Source: Isoetes taiwanensis
Lineage: Eukaryota > Streptophyta > Lycopodiopsida > Isoetales > Isoetaceae
Assembly (NCBI GenBank): GCA_021234155.1
Contig: JAJEKV010000240.1
Span: 62,001-126,000 of the forward strand
Length of the DNA: 64,000 bases
Reading direction: 5' to 3'
Position 1 is the stretch's first letter, and every line of letters begins with the position of its first letter. Under the pieces are notes generated by a model. It ran no database searches. It saw only the letters and a list, made by a program, of their open reading frames with translations, and had not been told where the DNA came from. Both the position numbers and the translations under genes were made by a program. Below, piece after piece: positions 11,393-22,129 of this stretch.

Positions 11393-12012
11393 ACATGGTA
11401 CATCACAATAAATTGCGGAGTAGATCATAATAAATTGTAGTGTTCATGCAAGAAAAACATGCCTTTACATCTGAGAATGTTATATCCAAATTCTCTTTAA
11501 GCAGTTGCAACGGAATAAGATATTAAAGTCCAACATTAAAGCTCCACCGGAATTGAAAATAGTAGCCAACATAACAATAAAAAACATACTTCTTCCTGAA
11601 GAATAGATTCACCTGCATGATAAAAGATGAAACACGAGTAAATCTACCTAGCTTGCTACACCCAACTTGCAAAACAAAAGGAGCCCTTACTTGGACAACC
11701 ACAACAAAGCAAAGAAGGAAGAATGAGGTCACCGTAGCTGCACATGGTACATCAAATAAATTGCAGAGTAGATTATAATAAATTGTAGTGTTCATGTAAG
11801 AAGAACATGCCTTAGAATATGTACATCTGAGAATGTTATGCCGATGCATTTTAAACAAAAAAAAGGCAATGAAAAAAGCCTATTAGCATCATTTGTACTC
11901 TGCCTATCAATGCTTCAAATAGTAGGTCAACTTCTTACCAGATTGATTATCCAAATTCTCTTTAAACAATTGCAGCGGAATAAGATATTTAAGTCCAACA
12001 TTAAAGCTCCAA
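11393..12012. repeat. Diverged duplication, two copies
   Basis: 11393-11545 and 11741-12012 share CATGGTACATCA, AATAAATTG, GTAGTGTTCATG, AACATGCCTT, ACATCTGAGAATGTTA, TATCCAAATTCTCTTTAA, and CGGAATAAGATATT followed by AAGTCCAACATTAAAGCTCC. The second copy carries about 120 bp of extra sequence in its middle. Origin unknown. Confidence 0.75.
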
Positions 12013-12159
12013 ACATACACATCAAACTGGATGTGATCATCAAGCATATATGCATGGATGAGCTTACCATTTGCCAAAAGAATCATGTATGTTAAGAACA
12101 GCAACTAAGTTGCTTGCATATGGCAATAAACCTTGTATATTCATTTGCCAGCCTCAAAA

Positions 12160-12800
12160 CATCCTTTACATGATGCTCATGCCATGCATATGCTGCAATC
12201 ATGGTATTTCATAGTACCTCGTCCTAATTCAGCAAAAAAGATTTTATGTGCATCTTCGAGTCTCCGACACCTAGAGTACATATTTATGATGTCCATCCCT
12301 ACAACAATATCACAAATTTCCCATCAGCTAGTGTTTCAAGGCAACTATAAGCATTAAGAATAATTGTGAATGTAACCTTATTTGGTTTGTGGCCTTCCAA
12401 TTTCATCATTCAAAACGTTTGGTGCGCCTCATCTGCATGCCTAGGATGAGAATATGCATCAATCAAAGCAGTCCAAGACACCAATTGTCTTTCTGGCATG
12501 TCCTCAAATATTCTAACAACATCCTTCAGACTGTTACATCTGCTGTACATACTAATAAGTGCATTGTTGATAATGATGCCAGACCCAAAACCATATCCGA
12601 TAATGTATGTATGTATCAGTCTACCCTCTTGTAAAGTATCCCAAGAGTTGCAGGCACTAAGAATGGAAACAAATACAACTTTATCCGGTTAAAAGAAACT
12701 ATCATGGAATAATTCAAGTGCTTCTCTCAACCTTCCACTATATGTAAATGTTCGTCCATGAAACCCATCTCTACAAATGAGCTTTAAACCCACCTCCCTT
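12160..12800 (-). pseudogene. Pentatricopeptide repeat (PPR) protein pseudogene
   Basis: PPR proteins bind organellar RNA through 35-residue helical repeats. On the minus strand the sequence reads through PPR units: GRLREALELFHD, then PDKVVFVSILSACNSWDTLQ, EGRLIHTYIIGYGFG, NNALISMYSRCNSL, RIFEDMPERQLVSWTALIDA, YSHPRHADEAHQTF, then KPNKVTFTIILNAYSCLETL and MYSRCRRLEDAHKIF. The pattern of INALISMYSRC and MPERxxVSWTALI is that of the PLS/editing-type subfamily. There are in-frame stops (after HDSFF and after HQTF), frame changes, and no start, transit peptide or E/DYW end, so this is a relic of perhaps five repeats. The 12840-13230 stretch upstream contains no recognisable domain. Confidence 0.8.
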
Positions 12801-13232
12801 CAAATAAAGCTTTTGGAGCTCCGCATTCCTTTAAAATTCTAGAGTAAGTATACTTGCCTTGCTAAACTTCCTGATGGTTCTCCAGATACGACATTGGAAA
12901 CCATATCTGGTAATGTATCCATAATGTATTCGGTAGCTTCTTCCATAGCTCGATGCAGAGGAAAAGTGAGCCATACCCAAGAGCAACAAATGGAAAAACC
13001 AACCTCCAAAGAACCAAGAGCCGTTATAACCAAGAGCTCAATCGCCAGGCCTGCTTAAGCAGCCACACGGTTTGTTTGAAAACACTATCAAAAGATCTAG
13101 AGCATGCAGTGAAAATACATATAAATTTCTGCCGTTGTCTTTCCAAGACTCTTCTTTTTCGCCGGAAGCAGACCTTTTGAACATTCTTCCAAATTTCTGA
13201 AGGCCTCAGATTATGGAGCTACAGCAGCCACC

Positions 13233-13390
13233 ATCGCCAGAACACCAGTTAGCCGGTTTCCGGAGTGGCGCCCAACAACAGAATTCACCGCCAGTTTATA
13301 GCCAATAATGGGTTTGGAGCAGTCATTGGCATATTTTGAGCATATACTAGCACATACGTGGAATATGCCACAAACCCACATGGACGAGGG
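13233..13390 (+). repeat. Dispersed repeat, copy B (pairs with 2536-2690)
   Basis: Direct-orientation copy of the repeat at 2536-2690 (GTTAGCCGGTTTCC, CACCGCCAGTTTATA, AGCATATACTAGC, GGAATATGCCACAAACCCAC). It is followed by a foldback, GGGTTTGCCCC ... GGGGCAACCC, at about 13388-13411. Confidence 0.7.
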
Positions 13391-14500
13391 TTTGCCCCCT
13401 TAGGGGCAACCCAAAAAATAATGTGTTAATGCACTGTGGATTGCCCTTGATATACTCGTTTTGCTATGGTAAAAAATATGTGCTAATGTATTGTGGGTTG
13501 CCTTTGGAACTGTGTTGTAGATAGGGACTGCTTGTTTTTGTTTGTTGTTTAGTGACCTTTTTATGACCATGTCCTAGATTGTTGCCTTAAATTTGTTGGT
13601 GGGTTTTGCGGTCGTCTTTGTTGTGGAGGTTATGTTTGAGCATCATTGCTACATTGTAGCGCTTTTAAATAAAACAATGAACCAAGGAGTGAAGTTTTCT
13701 ACTTTGGTGTACTAGTTGCAATTTGTGAACATGCGTGTACTGCAAGTTAATGTTCGATATTTGCGGACTAGAATCCTATGGCAACAATGCAATGAACGGA
13801 TTGTTCTATTCCATCTATACAGCAAGAATTTTGTTCTGGATGTTTCCCATAATAGGAGATGGCCAGGCTCATACCAAGCTGCAATAGTGCTTAGATCAAG
13901 TGCTATGGATGTACGAACACTTAGAGGCACATTGTCTAGAGTGTCTTGCAGAGGAATCCATCATCAAGGAGTAGGCAACTGAAGACATGCCTCGATATTG
14001 ATATGGAAGAGGGACTTGACAATGTCCCAGGCACAAGTAACCTCTTTAGAAAGGGGGGAGCATTAGGATATGAATGCATATGATAAAGCAAAACCCAAGG
14101 AAGGAGGGGCCTAATGGCAGCCTTATGAAATGGAAGATAATGTTGAATTGACCACGTCAACAACCTCAAACCAGAAGAATTGTCCTTACCAATAAGAAGC
14201 CTCCAAATAAACTTCAAGATCATCACTGTACTTTGGAGGTTTAATGCACTTCGCTCAAGCAATCTTCACCACAGCCCCTTCCTCATTTCCACATCAAATG
14301 AGGTTCCTGACAATACAAACAATCTCCTCCATCTTACACTAAGGGGCTAGTAGAGCAGATGCTATGTGAACATGAGTATTAGCTATAATGATTCTTCGGG
14401 CATGGACAATTTAGTTGTATTCCACCAAAATAAGTGCATTTGTAGCCCTCTAATAATTTTATCTAAAGCATCCGATGTAGAGATGTGAATCCTAACATCG
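13390..14500. other. Unrecognised sequence with weak open frames
   Basis: Two opposed frames cover 13712-13982. A minus-strand frame of 108 codons lies at 13936-14262 (motifs KFIWRLLIGK, WVLLYHMHSYPNAPPFLKRL). The latter has the look of a retroelement fragment, but I cannot assign it. A diverged repeat (TATGTGCTAATG, TTGTGGGTTGCC) occurs twice at 13420-13510. Confidence 0.3.
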
Positions 14501-14504
14501 GATA

Positions 14505-16962
14505 ATGAGTAACTTCATGATCTTGCCATGTAGAAGTACCTTTATGAGAGTCCAACAAATTGTACAACAGGTATGTGTACCTAAGGTTAAGCAGCCTTCT
14601 ACTATTAATGATTGGAGGCCTATCTCCTTGTTGTCCTCTGTGCATAAGATTATTGCGAAAGCCCTGGCAGAGAAGTTGAAGCCGGTGTTGACTTCTTCCA
14701 TTAGTAAGGTGCAGTCTGGGTTTGTCCCTGGGAGGAACATTTTGACTAATGCTGCCGCAGCTTATGAGGGCCTTTATTGGGCCAGAAGAACAGGTCAAGG
14801 CATTGCCTATCTTAAGCTTAACTTTGCCAAAGCTTACGATAGTGTCCGTTAGGAGTTTTTGTCCGCCATGATGTTAGCGTTGGGCTGTGGTCCATGCTTT
14901 ACAGAGACAATCATGAAGTCGCATAGGTCAGCCACGCCACTACGGTGGTGTTGGGGTGAACCCTCCACCTTTTTCTCCTTAGGCAGAGGGGTGCGCCGGG
15001 GTGCCCTTTGGCGCCGCTTTTGTTTACGATTGTGTATGAGGCAATCGGCCTCAATTGTTTTTGGTCAGCAGTGGAGGAGGGGAGTGGTGGATGGGCGGAT
15101 GCGGGATGGTAGCCGCCAGATTATTAACCGGTTTGCCGATGACACTTTCCTCTTCTTGGTGGCGTAAGAGAGGAATTTATGGAATGTGAAGGGTTTGTTG
15201 GATACTTTCTCCTTGGCCTCGTGCATTCTTCTGAATTGGGGTAAGTGTCTCGCATTATGGGCCCCGGTGACTCCACCTCCCCTTGTTTGGCTCTATTCCC
15301 TTGGAAGGTGCTTCCGTGTAATCGTGTACTAAGTCTGTTGGGTATTCCCTTTGGAGGGGATGTTTCCATGGGGAGGGTGTGGGATGAGATTTTGCGGTGG
15401 GTTGCGTAAAACACCTCAATTGGTGGAAGGGTAGCAAGTTGTCCATGGCGGTGTAGGATCACTATTGCCAAATCAGACTTTGTAGCACTCATGTGTATCT
15501 GAAAGATCTCGATGCTAGCTCCTCGAGGGTAAGATACGTGCTTTGGATAAGATTGTTCAAATTTTGTGTGGGGCGGGATGATAAAGGGGCGGTTGTTAAA
15601 GTGGCTTTGGAAGTGTCTCCGAGGAGGATGGGGGCTTGGCCATTCGGATTTGGCGCCGCATAGTAAGGTGTTGGTCTCCAAGTTTGTTTGGCGATTCTCG
15701 CAGATGGAGCATCTTCTCTGGTGCGTTTGTTGTTGCATCTCTTCGCCATTGTGTGGCGCTTGAGAAGCCAGTCGTGGCATGTGGAGTTGCCCCGGCACGT
15801 TGTATGGTCTCCCGCCTTTCCCACATGCATCCCCTTTTTTCACGTGAGTGTTGCGGGCTTGGGATCATGTGCGAAGTGCTCTTCCGGCTAGATTATGCCT
15901 CGCTTTATCACCACTCTTCTCCTTTCTTGTGGGTTCCTCTACCCCCAAGCAAGACTTGCCCTTATCGCCATCAGGCATGCTCTGGACGCTGAAGTTCGCT
16001 GGAGGCGAAGCCGTCAGGCTCACCTTTGGAGGATTGATATTGGGGTGGTCAGCTAGCTTCGCGGGGAGTTCTTCGAAGCTCGCCGCCGAGGGGCGCTGGA
16101 CCGCTATCCGGGAACACGGCGGGAGTATTCCGCTACACATACCTCCTCGTGAGATGATGTGGTGGTGCGGAGTTTGGAAGGTTCATCCCGATGTTGTGTC
16201 TTCTTGCTTTGTGCGGTCTTCTTCACGGGCTTTGGCTATTCATGACACACCGCCCCTTCGTGCAAGTGGTCTCTCGCCTTCCTGTTCTCGATGGCGCCGG
16301 TTTGGACGTGGACATGGAGCTCACTTCCCCACCGGGTTAGGGTGCTTCTCGGTGGTGGTGGGGCCAGATCGTGGTGAATGCCCTTGTGAGTCGGTTTAGG
16401 CCGGGTGTGAGCCCCGTCCGCCCTTGTTGTGGCCTTCATCGTGAGACCGTGGAGCATTGTCCGGTTTTATGCCCTCACTTGCGTGTGCCCGGGATTGGGT
16501 TAGGGCTCTGCTTCGAGTGAGATTGACTAGCCGCCAGCTTGCCGCTTCATGTGTATCTCGGTGTTTGGTCGCTCTTACGCAAACAAGCCTTGCATTTGTC
16601 GTGGCTTGGTTGGTGTGACTGATTTGGAAGCGGGGCGGCGGTTGTGGATCTTTTCGGGGGATTCAGCTGACCGCAAACCTCTCTGATCCTCGACTTAGGT
16701 ACAAGCTATTTCAAAGCTTTTCGATGTTCCCCTGAGTAGTAGAATGGAAGTTTGCCATTTTACGGACTTCTTGGGTGTTGTAGATGGTGATGGTGGTTTC
16801 AACAAAAAAGTGGGAGTTGCTGCGCTTTTTCCGTGAGTTTGTTGTGGAGTGTCGAGGTATCGCTGTCTCTTTGGGGCAATTCTCCTTCCTCCTCACTTGC
16901 TTTGTAACATTATCATTCTTTTAATATATTGATGACACAGTTCTTCAAAAAAAAAAAAAAAC
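14505..16962 (+). mobile_element. LINE-2: degenerate non-LTR retrotransposon with RT core
   Basis: The RT region reads INDWRPISLLSSVHKIIAKA, LAEKLKPVLTSSIS, QSGFVPGRNILTNA, LKLNFAKAYDSVR (usual family form LDFxKAYD), then a TAG at about 14850, and later the catalytic motif FADDTFLFL near 15130-15160. Downstream, GC-richer sequence (15170-16720) has long frames on both strands but many frame changes; it should be the post-RT and zinc-binding region. The copy ends near 16946 in an A-run of about 15 nt, suiting a retroposed 3' end. It is a different LINE family from the one at 3.3-10.3 kb: poly(A) rather than a pentanucleotide tail, and higher GC. It cannot encode a working protein. The 5' end and target-site duplication were not found. 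Confidence 0.8.
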
Positions 16963-17940
16963 AAATTGTACAACAAAAGCAAATAACAAGACTAGCCATA
17001 AGAAATGACTGCAGCAAGCCCAATTTGGCAAAGAATAGAACCTATCAAAATTAAGATAGCACAACCCAGCATCCCGGCACTCCTACCTTGCCATCTCGAC
17101 CACCACCATGAAAAACAAGGGAGAAAACACAACCAAAAAGGACCCTTAGATCGAAATACGGTTTTGTACATGTAACTAACTAAAATACTCCAATGACACT
17201 AATTTTCAAAATCCTTTCCCTACATACCAAAACCATGGGTTCTCTGCTCACGTCAACTTTTGCAACATCCCAACAAGAAAGCAAGAAATAACTTTTTAGC
17301 ACTAAGAAACTTATTTTCTTGACTTTGCAAACCTTCCATGTCACAATATAAATATATGTATCCAAATACGAATACGATCCCTAAACCTTAATAAAAATTT
17401 ATATTATTTTCATACGTTGAGCTGAAATGAAAATATAACGTGCCAAAATTGACAGTTTCATATGATATTGGCAATGGTTTGCCGAGAAACATGGGATCTT
17501 TTTTTTTTTTTTGGCTTGTCTACGATGGTCTTAAAAGGGAAGCTCTTCTTCTATTTGATGCGGAGATGTGAAGGCACGACATCATGCACAGGTGTTGCAT
17601 GTGCAGTGCTGTGGTGTATGCGATCATGGACCACAGGTCATGGCGGCGATCCATGGTCAGGACCCGCCGAGAGCAGCAGTGTAGATGATGTAAACCCACA
17701 GCAGTAGATTTGTGGAAGTTGTAAGCCTGGCAGTTTCAATGGGTCTTATTCTATCTTACAAATGAAAATACGCAAATATAGCCGCAACCAACAAGCTGTT
17801 ATTCAGTGCCAACGCATGTAATAAATTTGCTGCTTTATAGTGTGGCAATTCTTTCACAAAGCGTGCCTTATTTCTTAGGCAAACAATAGTATTCTTCTTT
17901 GTGCTTTCCTAGTGACTTGATTGTCAATCTGTGTCCTCAG
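16963..17940. other. No gene seen
   Basis: No coding family recognised. A T-run is at 17498-17512. Short frames exist on both strands but look random. Confidence 0.5.
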
Positions 17941-17945
17941 GTCTG

Positions 17946-18150
17946 TTACAGATTGTCAATGGTTTCAAACCATGTATTCCATTTAATTCCATGTAGTTTC
18001 ATATATAGAATATGTTGTATGGGGAGCATTCTTTTGTACAGGGGTGTGATGTGTATTTTACTTGATCCTTGATTTGGCATATTCTTGTGAATATGCCGGG
18101 ATCCAACGATTCCAAAAAACCCATAAGGAGTGACCCATAATTGCTCATCA
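17946..18150 (+). repeat. Dispersed MITE-like repeat, copy A (inverse copy at 47590-47765)
   Basis: Shared blocks with the reverse complement of 47590-47765 include TGTATGGGGAGCA, GGGTGTGA, CTTGATTTGGCATATTC, GGGATCCAA and AAGGAGTG. Within it GGCATATTC TTGT GAATATGCC is a perfect 9 bp foldback (about 18076-18097). It sits 150-350 bp upstream of the PC4 start codon. Confidence 0.7.
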
Positions 18151-18301
18151 AACAATATCTTAGTTGCCTATAGTTTGATTGAACGTTCTGAAACCAAAAG
18201 AATATGTTCATGCTTTTTGGCACTACGAAACATTTAAAATAAACAAAAAGAGGGCAAAATACACCGCGGGACGTTCTCTTCTTTCCTTTCGAATTTTGGC
18301 T

Positions 18302-18833
18302 ATGGCGACCTCCAGAAAGGATGTTAAGCGCAAGGCTGCAGAAGACGCCGATCCTCCACCAAAGCTCGTCAGAACTGATGACGATAACATTGTAGCTTGT
18401 GAGGTTAGTTTTTCTTGAGCTGTTTTTTTGCTTGATCCTTTAGTCTGAAAAAACAATCCTCTGTTTTAAGATTTCAAAGACTCGCAAGGTGATCGTCAAG
18501 AAATGGCAAGGTCGTGTTCTGGTTGATATTCGGGAGTTCTATAACAAAGACGGCAAGACACTTCCTGGAAAGAAAGGTACGGAATAAAAGGAGAAACAAT
18601 GTAATTTAGGTTTTATTCAACTAAGCTTCCAATCGAACCTTTTGCTGATAAGTGATATACATTTGGTGTAGGCATTTCTCTTACACTAGACCAGGTAATG
18701 CGCATCGCCCCTAAATATCATGTAATTTTTTGGCTCTTTTTAACGTTCTTATTCTGAAATCTTACAGTGGAAGACTTTGCAAGAACATATTGAGGAGGTG
18801 GATGCTGTCATTGCAGATTTTGGTAACTCATAA
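18302..18833 (+). CDS. Transcriptional coactivator PC4/SUB1 family (KIWI-like)
   Basis: PC4 binds single-stranded DNA and assists RNA polymerase II transcription in the nucleus. Four coding exons join in phase: 18302-18403, 18471-18576, 18672-18694, 18768-18833 (TAA at 18831), giving 98 residues, close to Arabidopsis KIWI. All introns have GT and AG ends (67, 95 and 73 bp). The N-terminus is a short lysine/acid-rich tail (KRKAAEDADPPPKLVRTDDD). The C-terminal PC4 domain follows: ISKTRKVIVKKWQGRVLVDI, then REFYNKDGKTLPGKKGISLT, then LDQWKTLQEHIEEVDAVIAD. The aromatic and basic residues of the DNA-binding face (KxW, REFY, GKTLPGKKG) are all present. An upstream in-frame ATG (18179) would add 41 residues unlike the family, so I start at 18302. 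A pyrimidine-rich leader (TTCTCTTCTTTCC, about 18275) precedes the start. It looks intact and functional. Confidence 0.93.
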
Positions 18834-19730
18834 TCTGCCTCTGTTTTTGGTAGGATCATCCTGAAGAGGCACTTAAAGTGTGTATAATGATGCAACATTG
18901 TGATGCACTCTTCTTCTTTTTTGTGGGAGTGTGTGTTCAAAGCCCAGCTCCATTTATGGAAGGCAAAAAGTTTTGTTACACTGCGGAATGTATATATGAC
19001 CAAATTGTTTCAGATATTCAGCTTGTTTATCTTCAGCTGTTCTGAGATTGAAATATAACTTTTGTACCAGAAATATAAATCAGGTGAGTTTCTATTGACA
19101 AAATGTAGCTTTATGATGTCTTGTTCTTACATTCATTTAATGAAATTTAGAAGCCGGCTTAATTATATTCTTACATTATAAGGAACGTCTTTAAGATGTA
19201 AATTTTTTCATCTCTTAATGTCTTTGCATCAAAACATAAAATAAATTCAATCTGCTTATTTTCTTGCTATTAACTTAATGAGTTGCAAAGATGGAAATGA
19301 CCAAGTTAGATATGAAGCCTGCTACTCTGAAATCCAGATGCTAGTATGAACAATAGCATGGAAACTAGATAATACAGATTCATTGTGTATGCCTCTTCAA
19401 CAGGATTGGTTTTGGGTCCTGGGAACTGGAGAGTTTTTTTTTTTTATATGATTAATATAAAAAATGTGGAATCCAGTATCAAAATAGTATGCCTCCAACA
19501 AATACTCGTATGTTGTGCAGTCTTTACATGCACAGGTAAACCATTAGTGTCAAAGTCTTTGTCATTCATTAGTTTATATCAGCTTTTTTTCCATGGGCAA
19601 TGTTTGAACCTTCCAGAAGGTATTGCTGATGTTATTCAATGAGTACATTCGGATTTCCAGAGTGGAAGCAATTAAGTTGTGATACCTTTTATATAAAGCC
19701 CACGTGAAAGCCATACGTGGCCTTTATATA
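18834..19730. other. 3' flank of PC4; no gene
   Basis: It includes the likely PC4 3' untranslated region. AT-rich, no recognised family. Confidence 0.45.
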
Positions 19731-19734
19731 CAAA

Positions 19735-21030
19735 AGATTTTATGTACATATAAAAGATTAACCTTTATTCTCGAGTAGCCATACTGCGAACGGGGACATG
19801 TCACAATGCATTTTACAGGTTTTCCAAGAAAAGAAACAGACGCAGACAATCCAGGTTGCTCGGCGGCACACGCGCGGCAGAGGCGGCACATTCGCGGCTC
19901 TGCCGCTCGTGCGCTGCCTTGGCTGGCAGGCGCTGCCGAGAAACTTTTCCGGCCAGAATCTTGACGGTCGGAAAATATCATATCAACGTAATGATAACTG
20001 CCCGGGATTCCATACTGGAAAAATTTTCGACATCTACAAGGTTTTTCCTCCAAAACAATTTTTCAATGTGGCGAAACTCCTTTCTTTTTCTGGCTAGTGT
20101 TGCTCAGCAAGAGAATCAATCATTTGGTATGTTAGTGGAAGCAAGAGATGTAGCAGGTGTGTCGGTTGTGCAGAACGCTCATGTGGCAGGTGTGACAATT
20201 GTGCAGAAGGCTCTTACAGCAGTTGTGTCAGGTCTGGAGGATTCCGGTCGGTTAATATACAATGATCGAAAATCAGTGCATGGTGGTTGAGCAGTGTATC
20301 GATGATGAATATGATGAGGATTTTCATAAGGAATTAAGCATGGTGTACCCTTTGAGTACACAAGCACTTGGAAAATTTCAGGCTCCTATTATCAGCAATT
20401 TTGGAACTTTCACAGGATGCACTTTCAATATCGGGATGGATACAAATCAGCTGTTAAGCATAATTTCTGTAGTTGTTATGAAAAAATGAGTTTCTGAAGT
20501 TGGAGTTAGAAATCGGGAGTTGCAGTTCTAGAGATTGGAACTCTGAACTGTGATAATTGTGGGTGGAACTTTCATGCTGATAATTGTGTGAAAATTTGAT
20601 TTGAAAATTTCTGTGTATAAAAATTTTGAAATCTGAAAGATTGATCCGAGTTCTATAATCTGGTGTAATATTTGTTGTATTTAAATTGTGAATATTGTGT
20701 GAAATTTCTATTGAAATCTGAATTGTATAATAATGTGTGATAAAAAACAAGTTGTATAATCTGCAAAAGAAACTTGGTGGAGGTGAAATTACACCTTCTA
20801 AAACATATAGATTTTTACAGGAATCCCATGGCAGTTATCATTATATACATATAAAAGGTTAACCTTTATACCCGAGTAGCCATACTGCCAATGGGGACAT
20901 GTCACAACGCATTTTACAGGTTTTCCAAGAAAAGAAACAGAAGAAGACAATCCAAGTCACTCGACAAGGAAAGGAAAAAAAAAACACTACAAGACAATCC
21001 AAGTCGCTCGACAAGGGAAGGAAAAAAAGA
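19735..21030 (+). repeat. Direct duplication of about 120 bp, 1.1 kb apart
   Basis: 19745-19860 and 20845-20970 share ACATATAAAA, TTAACCTTTAT, CGAGTAGCCATACTGC, GGGGACATGTCACAA, GCATTTTACAGG, TTTTCCAAGAAAAGAAACAG and AGACAATCCA. The right copy continues with an internal repeat of AGACAATCCAAGTC followed by CTCGACAAGG (about 20946-21020). The two arms could be terminal repeats of a small element or a segmental duplication. The interior has 99-144-codon frames that I do not recognise and an AT-rich tract (20500-20760). Confidence 0.75.
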
Positions 21031-21508
21031 GTGTCACATTCGGGGGAAAAAATATTTATGGCAAAATTTAATAGGGACGGCTCTCTCCAAGTCGCATCTA
21101 TATCCAAGATCTGGTTATGGATAAACATCCAAGATCTGGCTATGGATAAAAGACTTCTAGGAACGGATGAACAGGATCCGATAGCACAAACCGCCTCCCG
21201 GGGAGATGCCTACTTCAAGGACGGTCAATACTTGATGATGGGGAGGAAAATGAATATGATTGGGAAGACTTCTGTGACGTTCCCCGAAAATATATGCCAT
21301 AAATACGTATAATTTTGGGCCATGTCACCGTACAAATCTACCATTTATAGCCTTGTACACTATAGAAAGTGGAAAAGGGAGCATGGCTAAGTTATTTGCA
21401 TAACTTAGCCAACCTTAGGCTTAAGGCCATTTCCACATGGCCTTACCCTATTGGGCACCCGCCACATAGAATCACCCAATTGGAGCCATGTGGCAGTTAC
21501 ATGGAACC

Positions 21509-21830
21509 GGGTAAAAGCATGTTAGGGTGTCCCTTAAAAAGTATTATTTAGTGACAAAAAAAGTACCTAAAAAGGTAGCCAGAGCTGGGTACTGGGTACC
21601 TGTGTAATATCTCAATATAAAGTATGTTTTAGAACTTTTTATACATATATTGGTCTCCGATAGCATTATCTTTATCTTAACTTTGAATATTAACACGTCC
21701 TTGACTTTTATTTTGAATTTTTGTATTTGTTTCAATGAAAAGAAAAATGAGAAAGTACCCAGTTCTGAAGTACCTAGTGTATGTACTTTTGCAGGTTCCA
21801 AAAGTGGTACACCCTAACATGCTTTTACCC
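21509..21830. mobile_element. MITE, 322 bp, nested in LTR-like repeat
   Basis: Terminal inverted repeats are 25 bp with one mismatch: left begins GGGTAAAAGCATGTTAGGGT, and the right end is its reverse complement (21806-21830). AACC flanks both sides (21505-21508 and 21831-21834). The related copy at 60 kb has a single AACC and no insertion, which serves as the empty site. No coding capacity. Confidence 0.85.
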
Positions 21831-21882
21831 AACCCTAACCTATAAGTACCCTAACCCTAACCCTAATCCTAACCCTAGGTTA
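21831..21882. repeat. Short CCCTAA-type tract
   Basis: Four to five CCCTAA-like units, one of them CCTAAT, lie within the LTR-like repeat. The 60 kb copy has a shorter version (near 60345-60358), so this belongs to the element rather than to a chromosome end. Confidence 0.7.
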
Positions 21883-22129
21883 TTTTTCAGCTCCACCTGC
21901 CTTGAGATCTGTTCTTCGCTCGGAACTCCATTTCGAACATCGTTTGTTGCGGTGTAGCTCAGATCGACAGTCCCAAGGCAGTGCGCTCATCAGAAGGAGG
22001 AGGAACCAGCCGACTCATCAACAAGTCATGGAGACCCCATGAGTTGGAGGAAGTTCGTCTGGAGCAGGTATTCAGAGTAGCTTCATAGGTAGATCATCTG
22101 GAACCTAGAATTCCAGATGAGCTAGTATC

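Larger units (their letters stand above)
21273..22128 (+). repeat. LTR-like dispersed repeat, copy A (inverse of 60097-60607)
   Basis: It begins TGTGACGTTCCC, as many plant LTRs do, and matches the reverse complement of 60607-60097 over its length: ATATATGCCATAAATACGTAT, ACTTAGCCAACCTTAGGCTT, AAGGCCAT, CCACATGGCC, GGAGCCATGTGGCAG, AACCCTAACCTATAA, ACTCCATTTCGA, GGAGCAGGTATT. The 322 bp difference in length is explained by a nested MITE (21509-21830). The CCTATAAATG block in the other copy could be a TATA element. The 3' boundary is uncertain. No internal retroelement coding region adjoins it, so it may be a solo LTR. Confidence 0.7.

Noticed and set aside
15124-16140. Long minus-strand frames (up to 239 codons) in the second LINE
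   Set aside because: They are antisense to the GC-rich LINE ORF2 region, where stops are rare in all frames; no domain was recognised.
21831-21882. Interstitial telomere or chromosome end
   Set aside because: Only a few CCCTAA-like units, and a shorter version is present in the sister repeat at 60 kb, so it belongs to the repeat.
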